DNA of 60,218 bases from Chloroflexota bacterium (GTDB taxonomy: Bacteria; Chloroflexota; Dehalococcoidia; GIF9; UBA5629). Below, piece after piece: positions 17,397-26,601 of the stretch. The notes under the pieces are model-generated. The model was not told the DNA's origin. It did not search any database and worked only from the letters and a program-made list of their open reading frames with translations. The stretch lies in NCBI GenBank assembly GCA_016865855.1, contig VGNX01000006.1, forward strand, positions 1 to 60,218, read 5' to 3'. Each line of letters starts with the position of its first letter. The first letter of the stretch is position 1. Position numbers and translations under genes: made by a program.

Positions 17397-17900
17397 GTGA
17401 AAAGAAAAACACCGATAATATTGGCGACCATTGCACTTATATCGCTGGTAATGATTAGCTGCGGTACAGCTAAGATTCCCCAAGTGAGTGACAAAGCCCC
17501 TGATTTTACCCTTGAAAGCATTGACGGTAAGAGCATAAGCCTGAGTGATTTTCGAGGCAAGGTAGTGTTGATCGTGTTCACCAGTGTCAATTGTAAAGAG
17601 TGTGAAGAGCAAATGCCTCACATCATAAAAGCATACCAGCAGGCAGGTGGGAAGCTGGAGGTTTTGGATATCTACCACATCATCTACGACCCAAGATTAA
17701 TCCGTGATTACGTAACTAAGAAGCAGTTCACAGCTTTCCCTGCTCTGCCTGACCCAAAAAACAAAGTTGCCACCGCTTATGGCGCGACAGGCTTCCCACC
17801 AACAAACTTCATCATAGATGCAGCAGGAATTATCAGGTACAAAAAGATCGGGCCTTTCCAGAGTCAGGAGGAAATTGAGAACATACTCAGGTCTCTGTAG
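17397..17900 (+). CDS. TlpA/ResA-like thiol-disulfide lipoprotein
   Basis: 167 residues starting at GTG 17397, with AAAGGAG upstream. A signal peptide ends in a lipobox before Cys22 (LVMISC). The redoxin domain shows APDFTLESIDGKSISLSDFRG, active site NCKEC (Cys66, Cys69) and GFPPTNFIIDAAGI with the cis-Pro. It is a membrane-anchored extracytoplasmic thiol reductase/oxidase that could be re-reduced by CcdA. It is the shortest of the four paralogues that follow one another here. Confidence 0.9.
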   Translation: MKRKTPIILATIALISLVMISCGTAKIPQVSDKAPDFTLESIDGKSISLSDFRGKVVLIVFTSVNCKECEEQMPHIIKAYQQAGGKLEVLDIYHIIYDPRLIRDYVTKKQFTAFPALPDPKNKVATAYGATGFPPTNFIIDAAGIIRYKKIGPFQSQEEIENILRSL

Positions 17901-18035
17901 TCAGCTATGCACAGCTTCTGAACTCGGCCATCTGGTCATAAACATCCTAGTTTCATTCTTGCCCAGGATGTATAATAAGGGCAATTACAGAGACTTTAAG
18001 TCGGTGCACCGAAGCAATCAAGGAATAGAAGTATA

Positions 18036-19676
18036 GTGCCAGGAATAATCAGGTGTCCTAGCTGCGGCCAAGAAATTGATTCAAATAGCCGGTTCTGCAT
18101 TCACTGCACTGCCAGAATATGTCCCGGTTGCCATGGACCTGTTCCGCCAAGAGCGGTATACTGTCCCCATTGCGGCTTTGCGGTTGGTCCAGCAATGCCT
18201 GGCGCAGCAGAACAACAGCCACCAACACCACCTCCACCACCCAGACCACTTCCTTCGTCACAAGGTGGCATAATTGGTCCACAGCCTAGACAGCAGCCGC
18301 CATATCCTCAGACTCCATCAACTCCAATGCCAGGCGCTGTGCCACAGGCACCGGTCCCACAACCTATACCACCCCGGCAATATGGAACGGATGGCCAACC
18401 GCCGGGAGCCTCCGGCTCACCTGGTGCTATGCCTTACGTCAGTGCGCAACAACCATCAGTAAGCACTCAAAAAACGTTTGTGGACACCGGCCCAATACGA
18501 GTGAGGCGGTTCCCTACAGCTCTAGTCGCTATTCTCATTATCGCCATTATTGGACTTCTAGGCTTCGCCACCTTCAAAGCCGGCTGGCTTGAAGCTCCGC
18601 TTAGCACCGTTCAGGAATTTGTTAGCGGAATCAAACTGCCACAGTGGCTGCCCATCAGCCCCAAAGATACCACACCTCCCACAATTCAAAACGTCTCGGT
18701 TTCAAACATAACTATGACAGGCGCCGTCATAACCTGGCAAACAGATGAGCCGGCTACCAGCCAAGTAATGATATGTGACCCAGGCGGTGGCTGCACCTGG
18801 ACAGAGCTTGATGAAAATTTGGTTACTAATCACTCCGTAAGTCTAATTGACCTCAAGCCCAATACGGCCTATCACTTCACTGCAACATCAACCGACGCTA
18901 AGGAAAATCAAGCGATCGCCGAAGGAGATCTCACGACCTCAGCCCAGACCACTGCAACCCCACTGACCATCTCAGGAGTTAAAGTATCCAACATCACTGA
19001 CTCAAACACTACTATAACTTGGCAAACTGACAAGCCTGCCACCAGCCAGGTAGAATACGGCACAACAAATGCCTACGGCTCAACCACAACTCTCGACCAG
19101 AATTTGACCGCCAGCCATAGCGCCATATTAGCAGGGCTAAAACCTAATACCACCTATCACTTCAAAGTCAAATCGAAAGACGCCAGCGGAAACGAAGCGA
19201 CATTTCAAGACCAGACCTTTACTACTCGTAGCACTGTGTCAGCCGCCGCTGAGGTAGGCCCTGAAGTGGGCAAGCTCGCTCCTGATTTCACTTTGCCAAC
19301 ACTAGACGGCAAACAGGTAAGCTTAAGTGAGTTCCGAGGCAAGATAGTAATGATCAACTTCTGGCAGAATGTCCAGCAATGTAGAACTGAGTTGGATTAT
19401 ATTCAGGCGGTTTATGATAAATGGCCACAAGACAAGCTGGCAATACTGGCTGTCAGTTGGAAACAGACTCCACAGGATGTGCAAAGTTTTCTTAACAGCA
19501 AACCTTTGACTTTACCCATCCTAATTGATGAGACAGGAGAGGTCGCCGAAAAATATGATGTCCTTCGCAGCCCCGTCAGTCTGTTTATCGATGCTCAGGG
19601 GATTATCAAGGATAGGAAAGATTGGCCCTTCAAAAACGAGGTACAGATAGAAAGTATACTTAATTCTATGCAATGA
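18036..19676 (+). CDS. double zinc ribbon - TM - 2x FN3 - TlpA-like fusion with degenerate active site
   Basis: 546 residues, start GTG 18036. Domains in order: two zinc ribbons (CPSC/CIHC and CPGC/CPHC, residues 7-46), a Pro-rich linker (50-150), one membrane helix (about 163-185), two fibronectin-III repeats (each with TWQTD.PATSQV), and a C-terminal redoxin domain (from APDFTLPTLDG). The redox site reads NFWQNVQQC, so the first Cys of CxxC is missing and reductase activity is doubtful. The topology puts the zinc ribbons inside and the FN3/redoxin part outside. It sits between active TlpA paralogues, so a binding or sensing role is possible. Confidence 0.85.
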   Translation: MPGIIRCPSCGQEIDSNSRFCIHCTARICPGCHGPVPPRAVYCPHCGFAVGPAMPGAAEQQPPTPPPPPRPLPSSQGGIIGPQPRQQPPYPQTPSTPMPGAVPQAPVPQPIPPRQYGTDGQPPGASGSPGAMPYVSAQQPSVSTQKTFVDTGPIRVRRFPTALVAILIIAIIGLLGFATFKAGWLEAPLSTVQEFVSGIKLPQWLPISPKDTTPPTIQNVSVSNITMTGAVITWQTDEPATSQVMICDPGGGCTWTELDENLVTNHSVSLIDLKPNTAYHFTATSTDAKENQAIAEGDLTTSAQTTATPLTISGVKVSNITDSNTTITWQTDKPATSQVEYGTTNAYGSTTTLDQNLTASHSAILAGLKPNTTYHFKVKSKDASGNEATFQDQTFTTRSTVSAAAEVGPEVGKLAPDFTLPTLDGKQVSLSEFRGKIVMINFWQNVQQCRTELDYIQAVYDKWPQDKLAILAVSWKQTPQDVQSFLNSKPLTLPILIDETGEVAEKYDVLRSPVSLFIDAQGIIKDRKDWPFKNEVQIESILNSMQ

Positions 19677-19774
19677 TCTCTTGTAATCCTCCAGAATTAA
19701 TAAACTTCTGGCCGGCTCCGACTGGAAAATGCTTTCTCTAACAAATTAAAAGCTATGACTTTAGGTGGACACAC

Positions 19775-21034
19775 ATGCCAGAGAGTGAAAGCGTTAAACC
19801 CACAAACCCTAGACGTACCAGACGTGCCCTACAGCATGAGCGTCCTGATTCCACTCAACCTCCTGCTGTCGAACCAGAAGAGATAGTTGAAAAGACCCGA
19901 AAAAGAGGCCGCACACCCTCCACAAAAAAGCAAGGCCTCCTACTACCTAGGCAGTTGCAGAAGATATTAGTTGCTGCCATCATCTTCAGCCTGGGTTCTA
20001 TAAGCTTCATTGCCTTTGTCCTTGCCCGAGACACCACACCTCCTGTAATCCAGAGCGTATCGTTTTCGGATATGATAGGAAAAAGCGCAGCCATAACCTG
20101 GCAAACCAATGAGCCGGCTACCAGCCAGGTTGTATGTGGACCTGACGTTTGCACGCCGACAGAGCCTGACGAAGCCCTTGCTACTAATCACTTTGCAACA
20201 TTAAGCGACCTCAAGCCCAATACAAGATATCAGCTCATCTTGATATCGAGAGATAAAGGTGGAAACGAAGCAAGGCTTGAAATAGAACTCACAACTCCAG
20301 TCCAACCTTATGCAACCTCACCAATGATCTCAGGAGTTAAAGTATTCAACATCACTGACTCAAGCGCTACTATAACCTGGCAAACTGACAGGCCTGCTAC
20401 CAGCCAGGTGGAATATGGAGAAACTGATTCTTACAGCTTAATTACGCCACCAGACGAGGAACTGACAACCTATCACAGCATCACCTTAACCGGGCTAAAG
20501 CCCACCAACACGTATCACTTCAGAGTGAAAACGGAAGACGCTGGCGGAAACGAAGCGATATCTGAAGCCCGAACCTTTATCACCATCAGCACTGTAGCAG
20601 CCGCCGTCGAGGTAGCTCCTGAATTAGGCAAACGCGCGCCAGATTTCACCCTACCCACTTTAGACGACAAACAACTAAGTCTGGGCCAATTCCGTGGCAA
20701 AATGGTAATGGTCAACTTCTGGATGACTTCCTGCAGTGCTTGTAGAAATGAAATGCCCTACCTGCAAGCAATTTATGACAGATGGTCACATGACGACTTA
20801 GCAATACTTGCTGTCAACGTCGGCGAGCGCGCTGCATTCGCACAGAGCTTTGTTGATAGGCAGGGACTTACTTTCCCTGCGCTGCTCGATTCGGACGAGG
20901 CAGTGAGCAAGATTTACCAGATATCCTCTTTCCCCACGACCTTTTTCATCAATGCTGATGGTATTGTGAGAGAAATAAAGCAGGGGCGCTTTATGAGTCA
21001 AAGTGAAATAGAAGACATACTCAAGTCCCTCTAA
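19775..21034 (+). CDS. membrane-anchored 2x FN3 - TlpA-like thiol-disulfide protein
   Basis: 419 residues. A basic N-terminus (about 1-60, many Arg/Lys) precedes one membrane helix (about 62-86) and two FN3 repeats close to those of the previous gene (TWQTNEPATSQV, TWQTDRPATSQV). The C-terminal redoxin domain has APDFTLPTLDDKQLSLGQF, active site SCSAC and a FPTTFFINADGI cis-Pro region. CxxC is intact here. It lacks the zinc ribbons of the 18036 protein, otherwise the two are clear paralogues from a local duplication. It is probably a substrate of CcdA. Confidence 0.88.
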   Translation: MPESESVKPTNPRRTRRALQHERPDSTQPPAVEPEEIVEKTRKRGRTPSTKKQGLLLPRQLQKILVAAIIFSLGSISFIAFVLARDTTPPVIQSVSFSDMIGKSAAITWQTNEPATSQVVCGPDVCTPTEPDEALATNHFATLSDLKPNTRYQLILISRDKGGNEARLEIELTTPVQPYATSPMISGVKVFNITDSSATITWQTDRPATSQVEYGETDSYSLITPPDEELTTYHSITLTGLKPTNTYHFRVKTEDAGGNEAISEARTFITISTVAAAVEVAPELGKRAPDFTLPTLDDKQLSLGQFRGKMVMVNFWMTSCSACRNEMPYLQAIYDRWSHDDLAILAVNVGERAAFAQSFVDRQGLTFPALLDSDEAVSKIYQISSFPTTFFINADGIVREIKQGRFMSQSEIEDILKSL

Positions 21035-21194
21035 TCATGATTCATGGTAATAACTGAATTCACCGACTTTTTGTGCCTTTAGCTCATCACATGAACCACA
21101 TCCAAGGCGAGAGAATGCATGAATCCAATTTACTGGCCACAATTGCAACGGCTGTAGTCCGTCATATAAAATACGTGAAATACAAGAGGAAATC

Positions 21195-22142
21195 ATGAAG
21201 AGACATAAGTGGTACACGATCCTAATCATTGGATTAGCTCTTATTTTGTCAGGTTCGCTTGCGGCCTGTAACAAATCAGAAGAAGTTCCCTACGCCCCCG
21301 GCTTTACCTTGAAAACCACTAATGGTGAAAGTGTAAGTCTCAGCGATTTTCGCGGCAAACCGGTCATGCTCACCTTCTGGAAAATTGATTGCCCGGCTTG
21401 TGAGTTCCAAATGCCTCATACACAAGCACTCTACAATGAGTGGCAAAACGAGGAGATAGCAGTGCTAACAATCAATGTGGGCGATAGAGCCGCATTTGTC
21501 CAGGAGTTCGTCACCAGCCGCAGGCTGACTTTCCCCGTATTGCTCGACCTGCAAGGAAAGGTCGCTCAGGCTTACGGAATCATCGGCGTCCCATTTACTT
21601 TTTTCATTGATGCCGAGGGTATCCTAAAAGCATACCAGATTGGCCCTTTCCAGAGCCGGCAAGCAATAGAAAGCGCGCTCGAAAGCGTGTTCCCGTCTCT
21701 CACCCTTAGTCCTAAAACTAGTGTCGGTCCTGAAATCGGTAATGTCGCTCCTGATTTCACCCTGCAAACCATTGATGGTCAAAGCATTACCTTAAGCAAA
21801 TTCCGAGGTAAGACTGTGTTATTAAACTTCTGGGTGAGCTCATGTGCTGCCTGCGTAGATGAAATGCCTTACTTACAGACAGTGCTTGATGGACAAGCAA
21901 ACGATGAGCTAGTTATACTTGCCATCAATTGCGGGGAAACCAGCCAGACTGTGCAGAACATTGTTGACGGCCTGAAGCTTACCTTCCCTATACCGCTTGA
22001 CCCAGACGGAAAAGTATGCACGGACTATAAGCGCGGTGCCCCCACAACTTTCATAATCGATGGCAACGGCATTATCACGGCGATAAAAGATGACGTCTTT
22101 CAGAGCCCTGAAGAAATAGTGGATATGCTTGATTCCATGTAA
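21195..22142 (+). CDS. lipoprotein with two tandem TlpA-like domains
   Basis: 315 residues. The signal peptide ends LAAC (Cys25). The first redoxin domain (about 33-165) has the active site DCPAC, the second (about 180-315) SCAAC; both keep the SLSDFRGK/TLSKFRGK strand and the GVPFTFFID/GAPTTFIID cis-Pro region. Two complete domains in one chain is unusual for the family and suggests internal duplication. It is the last of the redox cluster; 218 bp of non-coding sequence separate it from the antiporter gene. Confidence 0.9.
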   Translation: MKRHKWYTILIIGLALILSGSLAACNKSEEVPYAPGFTLKTTNGESVSLSDFRGKPVMLTFWKIDCPACEFQMPHTQALYNEWQNEEIAVLTINVGDRAAFVQEFVTSRRLTFPVLLDLQGKVAQAYGIIGVPFTFFIDAEGILKAYQIGPFQSRQAIESALESVFPSLTLSPKTSVGPEIGNVAPDFTLQTIDGQSITLSKFRGKTVLLNFWVSSCAACVDEMPYLQTVLDGQANDELVILAINCGETSQTVQNIVDGLKLTFPIPLDPDGKVCTDYKRGAPTTFIIDGNGIITAIKDDVFQSPEEIVDMLDSM

Positions 22143-22359
22143 TCGTCAAAAGTCCGGAAAACTAATTGCCGAGCCTCGCATCTAAATAAGGATAGTAGCC
22201 TGGCTGCCTTTGGCACCACCGAGCAATTGATAGCCATAGAAGGGTGCTGCCAGCCAAATGAAGCTACGATAAAACCCACAAGCAAGAGCCGAGCTAGTTA
22301 GACAAAAGCCCTCTAGAGGCTTCTCTCCACATCAACTAGACAATGTTCGGGGATTGTAA

Positions 22360-24099
22360 TCACCCCTCATCACCACTGCTAAACTCAACAATCTCCTCAT
22401 CATATCTCAATTTACTCATTGCTTGTCGAATCCTGGCTCTACTCCAGCCAACGCTAGCTAAGGTCCGACGGACAAATTCAAAACTGGCTTCATATTCAGG
22501 ACTTACCAATTCCGAAACCCCCAGGCTTTCCAGAAGTTCTGACTCCCTTCTTCTATGTACACGGGCGACAATTTGAAGCTTAGGATTGATCCTTAGCGCA
22601 TTTTTCACGGTAGTAACCACAACTAACGGGTCAGGATAAGTAACGACCAGAGCCTTAGCTTTATCTAGCCCAGCCAAGGAAAGGACATGGGCATTGCTAG
22701 CATCTCCATATATACAGTTTTCGCCCTTCCCGTTTAGCTCAGAAACAATATCAGGATCCATTTCAATCACCAGACAAGGAATTCTGAGACCATTCAAACT
22801 TTGAGCAATATTACGTCCCACTCGACCGTAACCGCATATCACCACCTCACTTGAGGGCTGATGCAATTCAGCTTCAGACAAAAGAGGAGCATCTTCAATT
22901 ACTAGCACTCCACCAGCCGGAACTCTGGCCACTCTGGAATACACCACCGAAGCCAGACCCATGAGCAATGGAGTCAACAACATAGTGACAACTGTGCCGG
23001 CTATAACTAATGAATACATGAAAGCAGATATTACCCCCAAATTCATTCCAGCCAAAGCCAAGATAAAGCTGAGTTCACCAATTTGAGCAAGACCAGCGCT
23101 AATTAACAACGCTATCCGACCGCTGTAGCCAAATAGCCTAACAATGCCGAAACAAACTCCAAACTTGATAACAATAACAACTGCCACGACTAGAACTACC
23201 ACAGGCCAATTTTCCACCACAAACTGGGGACTTAGAAGCATGCCAAGCGACACAAAGAAAAGAGTGGCGAACACGTCTCGCAAAGGAGTAATCTCAGCTA
23301 AAGCCTGATGGGTAAATCTTGACTCTCTGAGCAGCAAGCCAACGATGAAAGCCCCGAAGGCAACAGATAATCCAAAAATATAGGTAGCGAAAGCGGCTCC
23401 AAAGCAAAGGATAAGAACCGTGAGCAAGAAAAGCTCACGAGGCCTTACGCCAGCCACCGTACCTAACAACCAGGGTAGCACCCAAAGCCCCAAAGCAATA
23501 GCTACCCCCAAGAAAAGAACTGTTTTGCCAACAGCTATAGCAAAGGTGGACAGCAAGCCTTCCGGGGATGCACCGAACACAGGCACCACGACCATCATCA
23601 GGACAATACCCAAATCTTGGACTATCTGGATGGCTATCATAATCCGCCCATGCACCGAATCTAATTCGCCCCGTTCCATAAGAATTTTGAGGCAGACCAT
23701 GGTGCTACTCGATGAAATGAGGAGACCAAAGAAAGCAGCTTCAGCTAAAGACAAATGGAACAACAGTTTGCTAGCTACCAGACCAAGGACAAAAATAGCT
23801 AGAATATGAGCTATGCCACCCCAAATCCCCACCTTACCTACCTGCCTTAGCTGGCTGAAAGACATCTCCAATCCTATGGTGAGCATCAGCAAAGCCACGC
23901 CTATGGTGGCTAAAGTCTCGATTAACTCCGGGTCACCAACCACACCAAAACCATGAGGGCCAACGGCAACACCCACCAGTAAGTAACCCAAAATTACCGG
24001 CTGCCTCAGCCGATGAGCTATCATGCCACCAACTAAAGCTGCTGCCAGAACAATAGCAATGTTGACAATAGGGTCGAATCCTGTCATAATCCCCTGCAA
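22360..24099 (-). CDS. Kef/CPA2-type cation:proton antiporter with TrkA-N domain
   Basis: 579 residues. The N-terminal part (about 1-390) has 12-13 membrane helices with the CPA2 motifs PVILGYLLVGVAVGP and LISSSSTMV. The C-terminal RCK/TrkA-N domain has the dinucleotide-binding VICGYGRVGRNIAQSL and GDASNAHVL. It would exchange K+ or Na+ for H+, gated by nucleotide or ligand binding. It is divergent from the nitronate-monooxygenase gene, with 110 bp between them. Confidence 0.92.
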   Translation of the reverse strand: MQGIMTGFDPIVNIAIVLAAALVGGMIAHRLRQPVILGYLLVGVAVGPHGFGVVGDPELIETLATIGVALLMLTIGLEMSFSQLRQVGKVGIWGGIAHILAIFVLGLVASKLLFHLSLAEAAFFGLLISSSSTMVCLKILMERGELDSVHGRIMIAIQIVQDLGIVLMMVVVPVFGASPEGLLSTFAIAVGKTVLFLGVAIALGLWVLPWLLGTVAGVRPRELFLLTVLILCFGAAFATYIFGLSVAFGAFIVGLLLRESRFTHQALAEITPLRDVFATLFFVSLGMLLSPQFVVENWPVVVLVVAVVIVIKFGVCFGIVRLFGYSGRIALLISAGLAQIGELSFILALAGMNLGVISAFMYSLVIAGTVVTMLLTPLLMGLASVVYSRVARVPAGGVLVIEDAPLLSEAELHQPSSEVVICGYGRVGRNIAQSLNGLRIPCLVIEMDPDIVSELNGKGENCIYGDASNAHVLSLAGLDKAKALVVTYPDPLVVVTTVKNALRINPKLQIVARVHRRRESELLESLGVSELVSPEYEASFEFVRRTLASVGWSRARIRQAMSKLRYDEEIVEFSSGDEG

Positions 24100-24209
24100 T
24101 CCATAAATTTAGCCCAATTCTAACACATAGAACCCAAGACCTAAAAGGAAGGGATAAACTCCAGAGGTCCCTAATCTCAGATAGACAATCAACAAAAGGA
24201 AGGAACACT

Positions 24210-25271
24210 ATGTTCAAGACACGTATGACCGAGCTATTTGGAATAAAGCATCCCATTATGCTTGCGGGGATGAATTGGATCACCGAGCCCGAACTAGTGT
24301 CCACTGTTTGTAATGCCGGGGGGTTAGGTATCTTTGCCACCGCCAGCTGCACTCCAGAAGAAACGCGGCAAAACATCAGGAAGATTAGAGAGTTGACTGA
24401 TAAACCCTTCGGGATAAACCAAATCTTGATAGGCCCTGGGGCTCAGGAAAACATACAGGTAGCCATAGAGGAAAAGGCCCCCGTGATAAACTACTCCCTG
24501 GGAAAGCCTTGGTTCGTTGAGCAAGTCCACAGTTATGGCGGGAAAGTTTTGGGGACCACAGCAATTGCGAGGCATGCAGTCAGAGCGGCACAACTGGGGT
24601 GTGATGCTGTGGTAATCACCGGCCACGAGGCAGCAGCCCATGGAGCTGATGCCACTTCACTCGTTTTAATACCCATTGTTGCTAGGCAAGTAAAGATACC
24701 TATCATTGCGGCTGGCGGTTTCTACGACGGGCGAGGACTTGCGGCAGCTCTGGTATTAGGAGCTGACGGTATATCCATGGGCTCTAGATTCATGCTCACC
24801 AAAGAAAGTAATATTCACGACAAATTCAAGCAGCTTTGTCTACAGGCTACTGAACAGGATACGCTGTACAGCGACCGTTTCGATGGAATGCCTGGTAGAG
24901 CACTAAAGACTGAAGCTTCCGAAGCAATGATGAAAAGTGGATTCCCCTTAGTCGAAGCAGTGCAGGGTGCCCTAGAGATAAAACGACTTCTGAAACTGTC
25001 TTTGTGGAAGTTCATCGGCCTCAGCTTTCAGATGATGAGAGCCGAGGAGGGATCACCTCTCTGGGTGCAAGCACGCCAAGCGGTTTCTGCGAGAAGAAGT
25101 ATGAAGGCGATATACGAAGGCGACATGGAGGAAGGTATTTTGTTTGCTGGACAGGATTGCGGCGGTATCAGTGACTTACCCAGTGTCGAGGAACTCATAG
25201 ACCGAATAATCACCGAAGCTGAAGAGATACTGGAAGCAACAAAAAAACTGGTGCACCCTCAGAAGAAGTGA
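24210..25271 (+). CDS. nitronate monooxygenase / FabK-like FMN enzyme, paralogue 1
   Basis: 353 residues. It opens with TRMTELFGIKHPIMLAGM, the start shared by all three paralogues here. FMN-binding TIM-barrel motifs are CNAGGLG and IIAAGGFYDGRGLAAALVLGADGISMG; the putative catalytic His is in EAAAHGADATS. The reaction could be oxidation of alkyl nitronates or a 2-enoyl thioester reduction; the sequence does not decide. It has an AGGAA stretch before the ATG and is divergent from the antiporter gene. Confidence 0.88.
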   Translation: MFKTRMTELFGIKHPIMLAGMNWITEPELVSTVCNAGGLGIFATASCTPEETRQNIRKIRELTDKPFGINQILIGPGAQENIQVAIEEKAPVINYSLGKPWFVEQVHSYGGKVLGTTAIARHAVRAAQLGCDAVVITGHEAAAHGADATSLVLIPIVARQVKIPIIAAGGFYDGRGLAAALVLGADGISMGSRFMLTKESNIHDKFKQLCLQATEQDTLYSDRFDGMPGRALKTEASEAMMKSGFPLVEAVQGALEIKRLLKLSLWKFIGLSFQMMRAEEGSPLWVQARQAVSARRSMKAIYEGDMEEGILFAGQDCGGISDLPSVEELIDRIITEAEEILEATKKLVHPQKK

Positions 25272-25323
25272 GCTTTTACCACTCAATGTAAGAAGGCAAG
25301 GTTTAGTGGGGCCTTCAAGAATC

Positions 25324-26313
25324 TTACCCTCGCACTCGCTTGTGGACATTGGCAAGAATCTCCTCGGCCTCTTGCACCATCCCATCTAACAGTTCTTGGC
25401 AACTGACAATCTTCTTGATGAGACCGATAGATTGACCCACGGCAAAGGGGGCTCCGTCGACATCGCCGCTTTCCCAAGCCTTTTGTGACCGCTCGCCGGA
25501 GATGAGAGGTATTATTTCTTCGATACTGCCATGTCGCGCCTCCACCTCGAGTACCTTGTGGACTAGTTCGTTTTTCAGAGCTCGCATTTGCAAATCGATT
25601 GTCCTGCATATTAAGGTGGTGTCACTCTCCTGGCGGCGGATGAGTTCCTCCTTTATCCTAGGATGTGCCTGGCATTCCGTGGTAGCAATGAACCGAGATG
25701 CCATCATCACCCCTTCTGCCCCTAGAACCAAGGCGGCAGCCAATGTTCTGCCATCAGCTATGCCTCCTGCGGCAATAACAGGGATTTTCACGGATTCGGA
25801 AATTCGTGGGGTCAGCAGCATTGTGGTCACATCATCATTTAAGGGATGCCCGCCTTCTTCGAAACCGGCAGCAATTACGGCATCATAACCAGTTTCCTCA
25901 GCATGTTTTGCATGTCTCACAGAACCGAGTTTGTGTATTAACTTCACGCCTGTTTTCTTGGCCTGTATAATAGCATCTTGCCCCAGATATCGGTCTAAAG
26001 GTGCGCCTGAGATTTCAACGGCAGCAACCTTTTCTTCACAGCAGGCCTCAAAATATTCCTTGTGCATCTCTTTCGTAATCCTCACTGAAGGCAAAAACGT
26101 GATGTTCACGCAGAACGGCTTGTTTGTCAACTGTCGAGTTTTAGCAATGGCTTTACGAAAATCACTTCCAGATTCGTAATTCCCCGATGTCAGATTTCCA
26201 AGCCCCCCAGCGTTCGAAATCGCAGCACACAGTTCGGGTTTAGCCAGCCACATCATACCTCCACACATTATTGGGTGTTTGATACCAAAAAGTTCTGTCA
26301 TTCTAGTTTTCAT
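25324..26313 (-). CDS. nitronate monooxygenase / FabK-like FMN enzyme, paralogue 2
   Basis: 329 residues, on the opposite strand to its two relatives. It has TRMTELFGIKHPIMCGGM, SNAGGLGNLTSG, His in EEGGHPLNDDVTT and IPVIAAGGIADGRTLAAALVLGAEGVMM. The EEGGH form is closer to FabK-type and 2-nitropropane dioxygenase proteins than the AAAH form of paralogues 1 and 3, so the substrate may differ. It converges with paralogue 1 (52 bp apart) and diverges from paralogue 3. GAGGAAAT lies before the ATG. Confidence 0.88.
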   Translation of the reverse strand: MKTRMTELFGIKHPIMCGGMMWLAKPELCAAISNAGGLGNLTSGNYESGSDFRKAIAKTRQLTNKPFCVNITFLPSVRITKEMHKEYFEACCEEKVAAVEISGAPLDRYLGQDAIIQAKKTGVKLIHKLGSVRHAKHAEETGYDAVIAAGFEEGGHPLNDDVTTMLLTPRISESVKIPVIAAGGIADGRTLAAALVLGAEGVMMASRFIATTECQAHPRIKEELIRRQESDTTLICRTIDLQMRALKNELVHKVLEVEARHGSIEEIIPLISGERSQKAWESGDVDGAPFAVGQSIGLIKKIVSCQELLDGMVQEAEEILANVHKRVRG

Positions 26314-26508
26314 GGATTTCCTCCTTCGGTTTCCTTTGTGCTTCGGCTGCTATCCTGTTGAAAGGTTTCTTATGTTCAATTCGTGCAAACAGGCTCAAGT
26401 CCCCATATCAGCTTGTGCTTGCCCCTATTGCCATTTTGCGCATCTTCTGGGCGGTGTAATTATAGCCCTCAAAGGGCAACGGGGCAATGATTATAAGAGA
26501 CCTTATCA

Positions 26509-26538
26509 TTGCTTTCATTTTTCATTTCTTGTTATAAT
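26509..26538 (+). promoter_or_regulatory. promoter of nitronate monooxygenase 3
   Basis: TTGCTT (26509-26514), an 18-bp spacer and a consensus TATAAT (26533-26538), about 64 bp before the ATG at 26602. Confidence 0.65.
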
Positions 26539-26601
26539 CCCAAGGTTGGGTTTCGGCCGAAATAAGATAACAATAGCAAATAGAGAAGGAAGGGGACCAC
26601 C

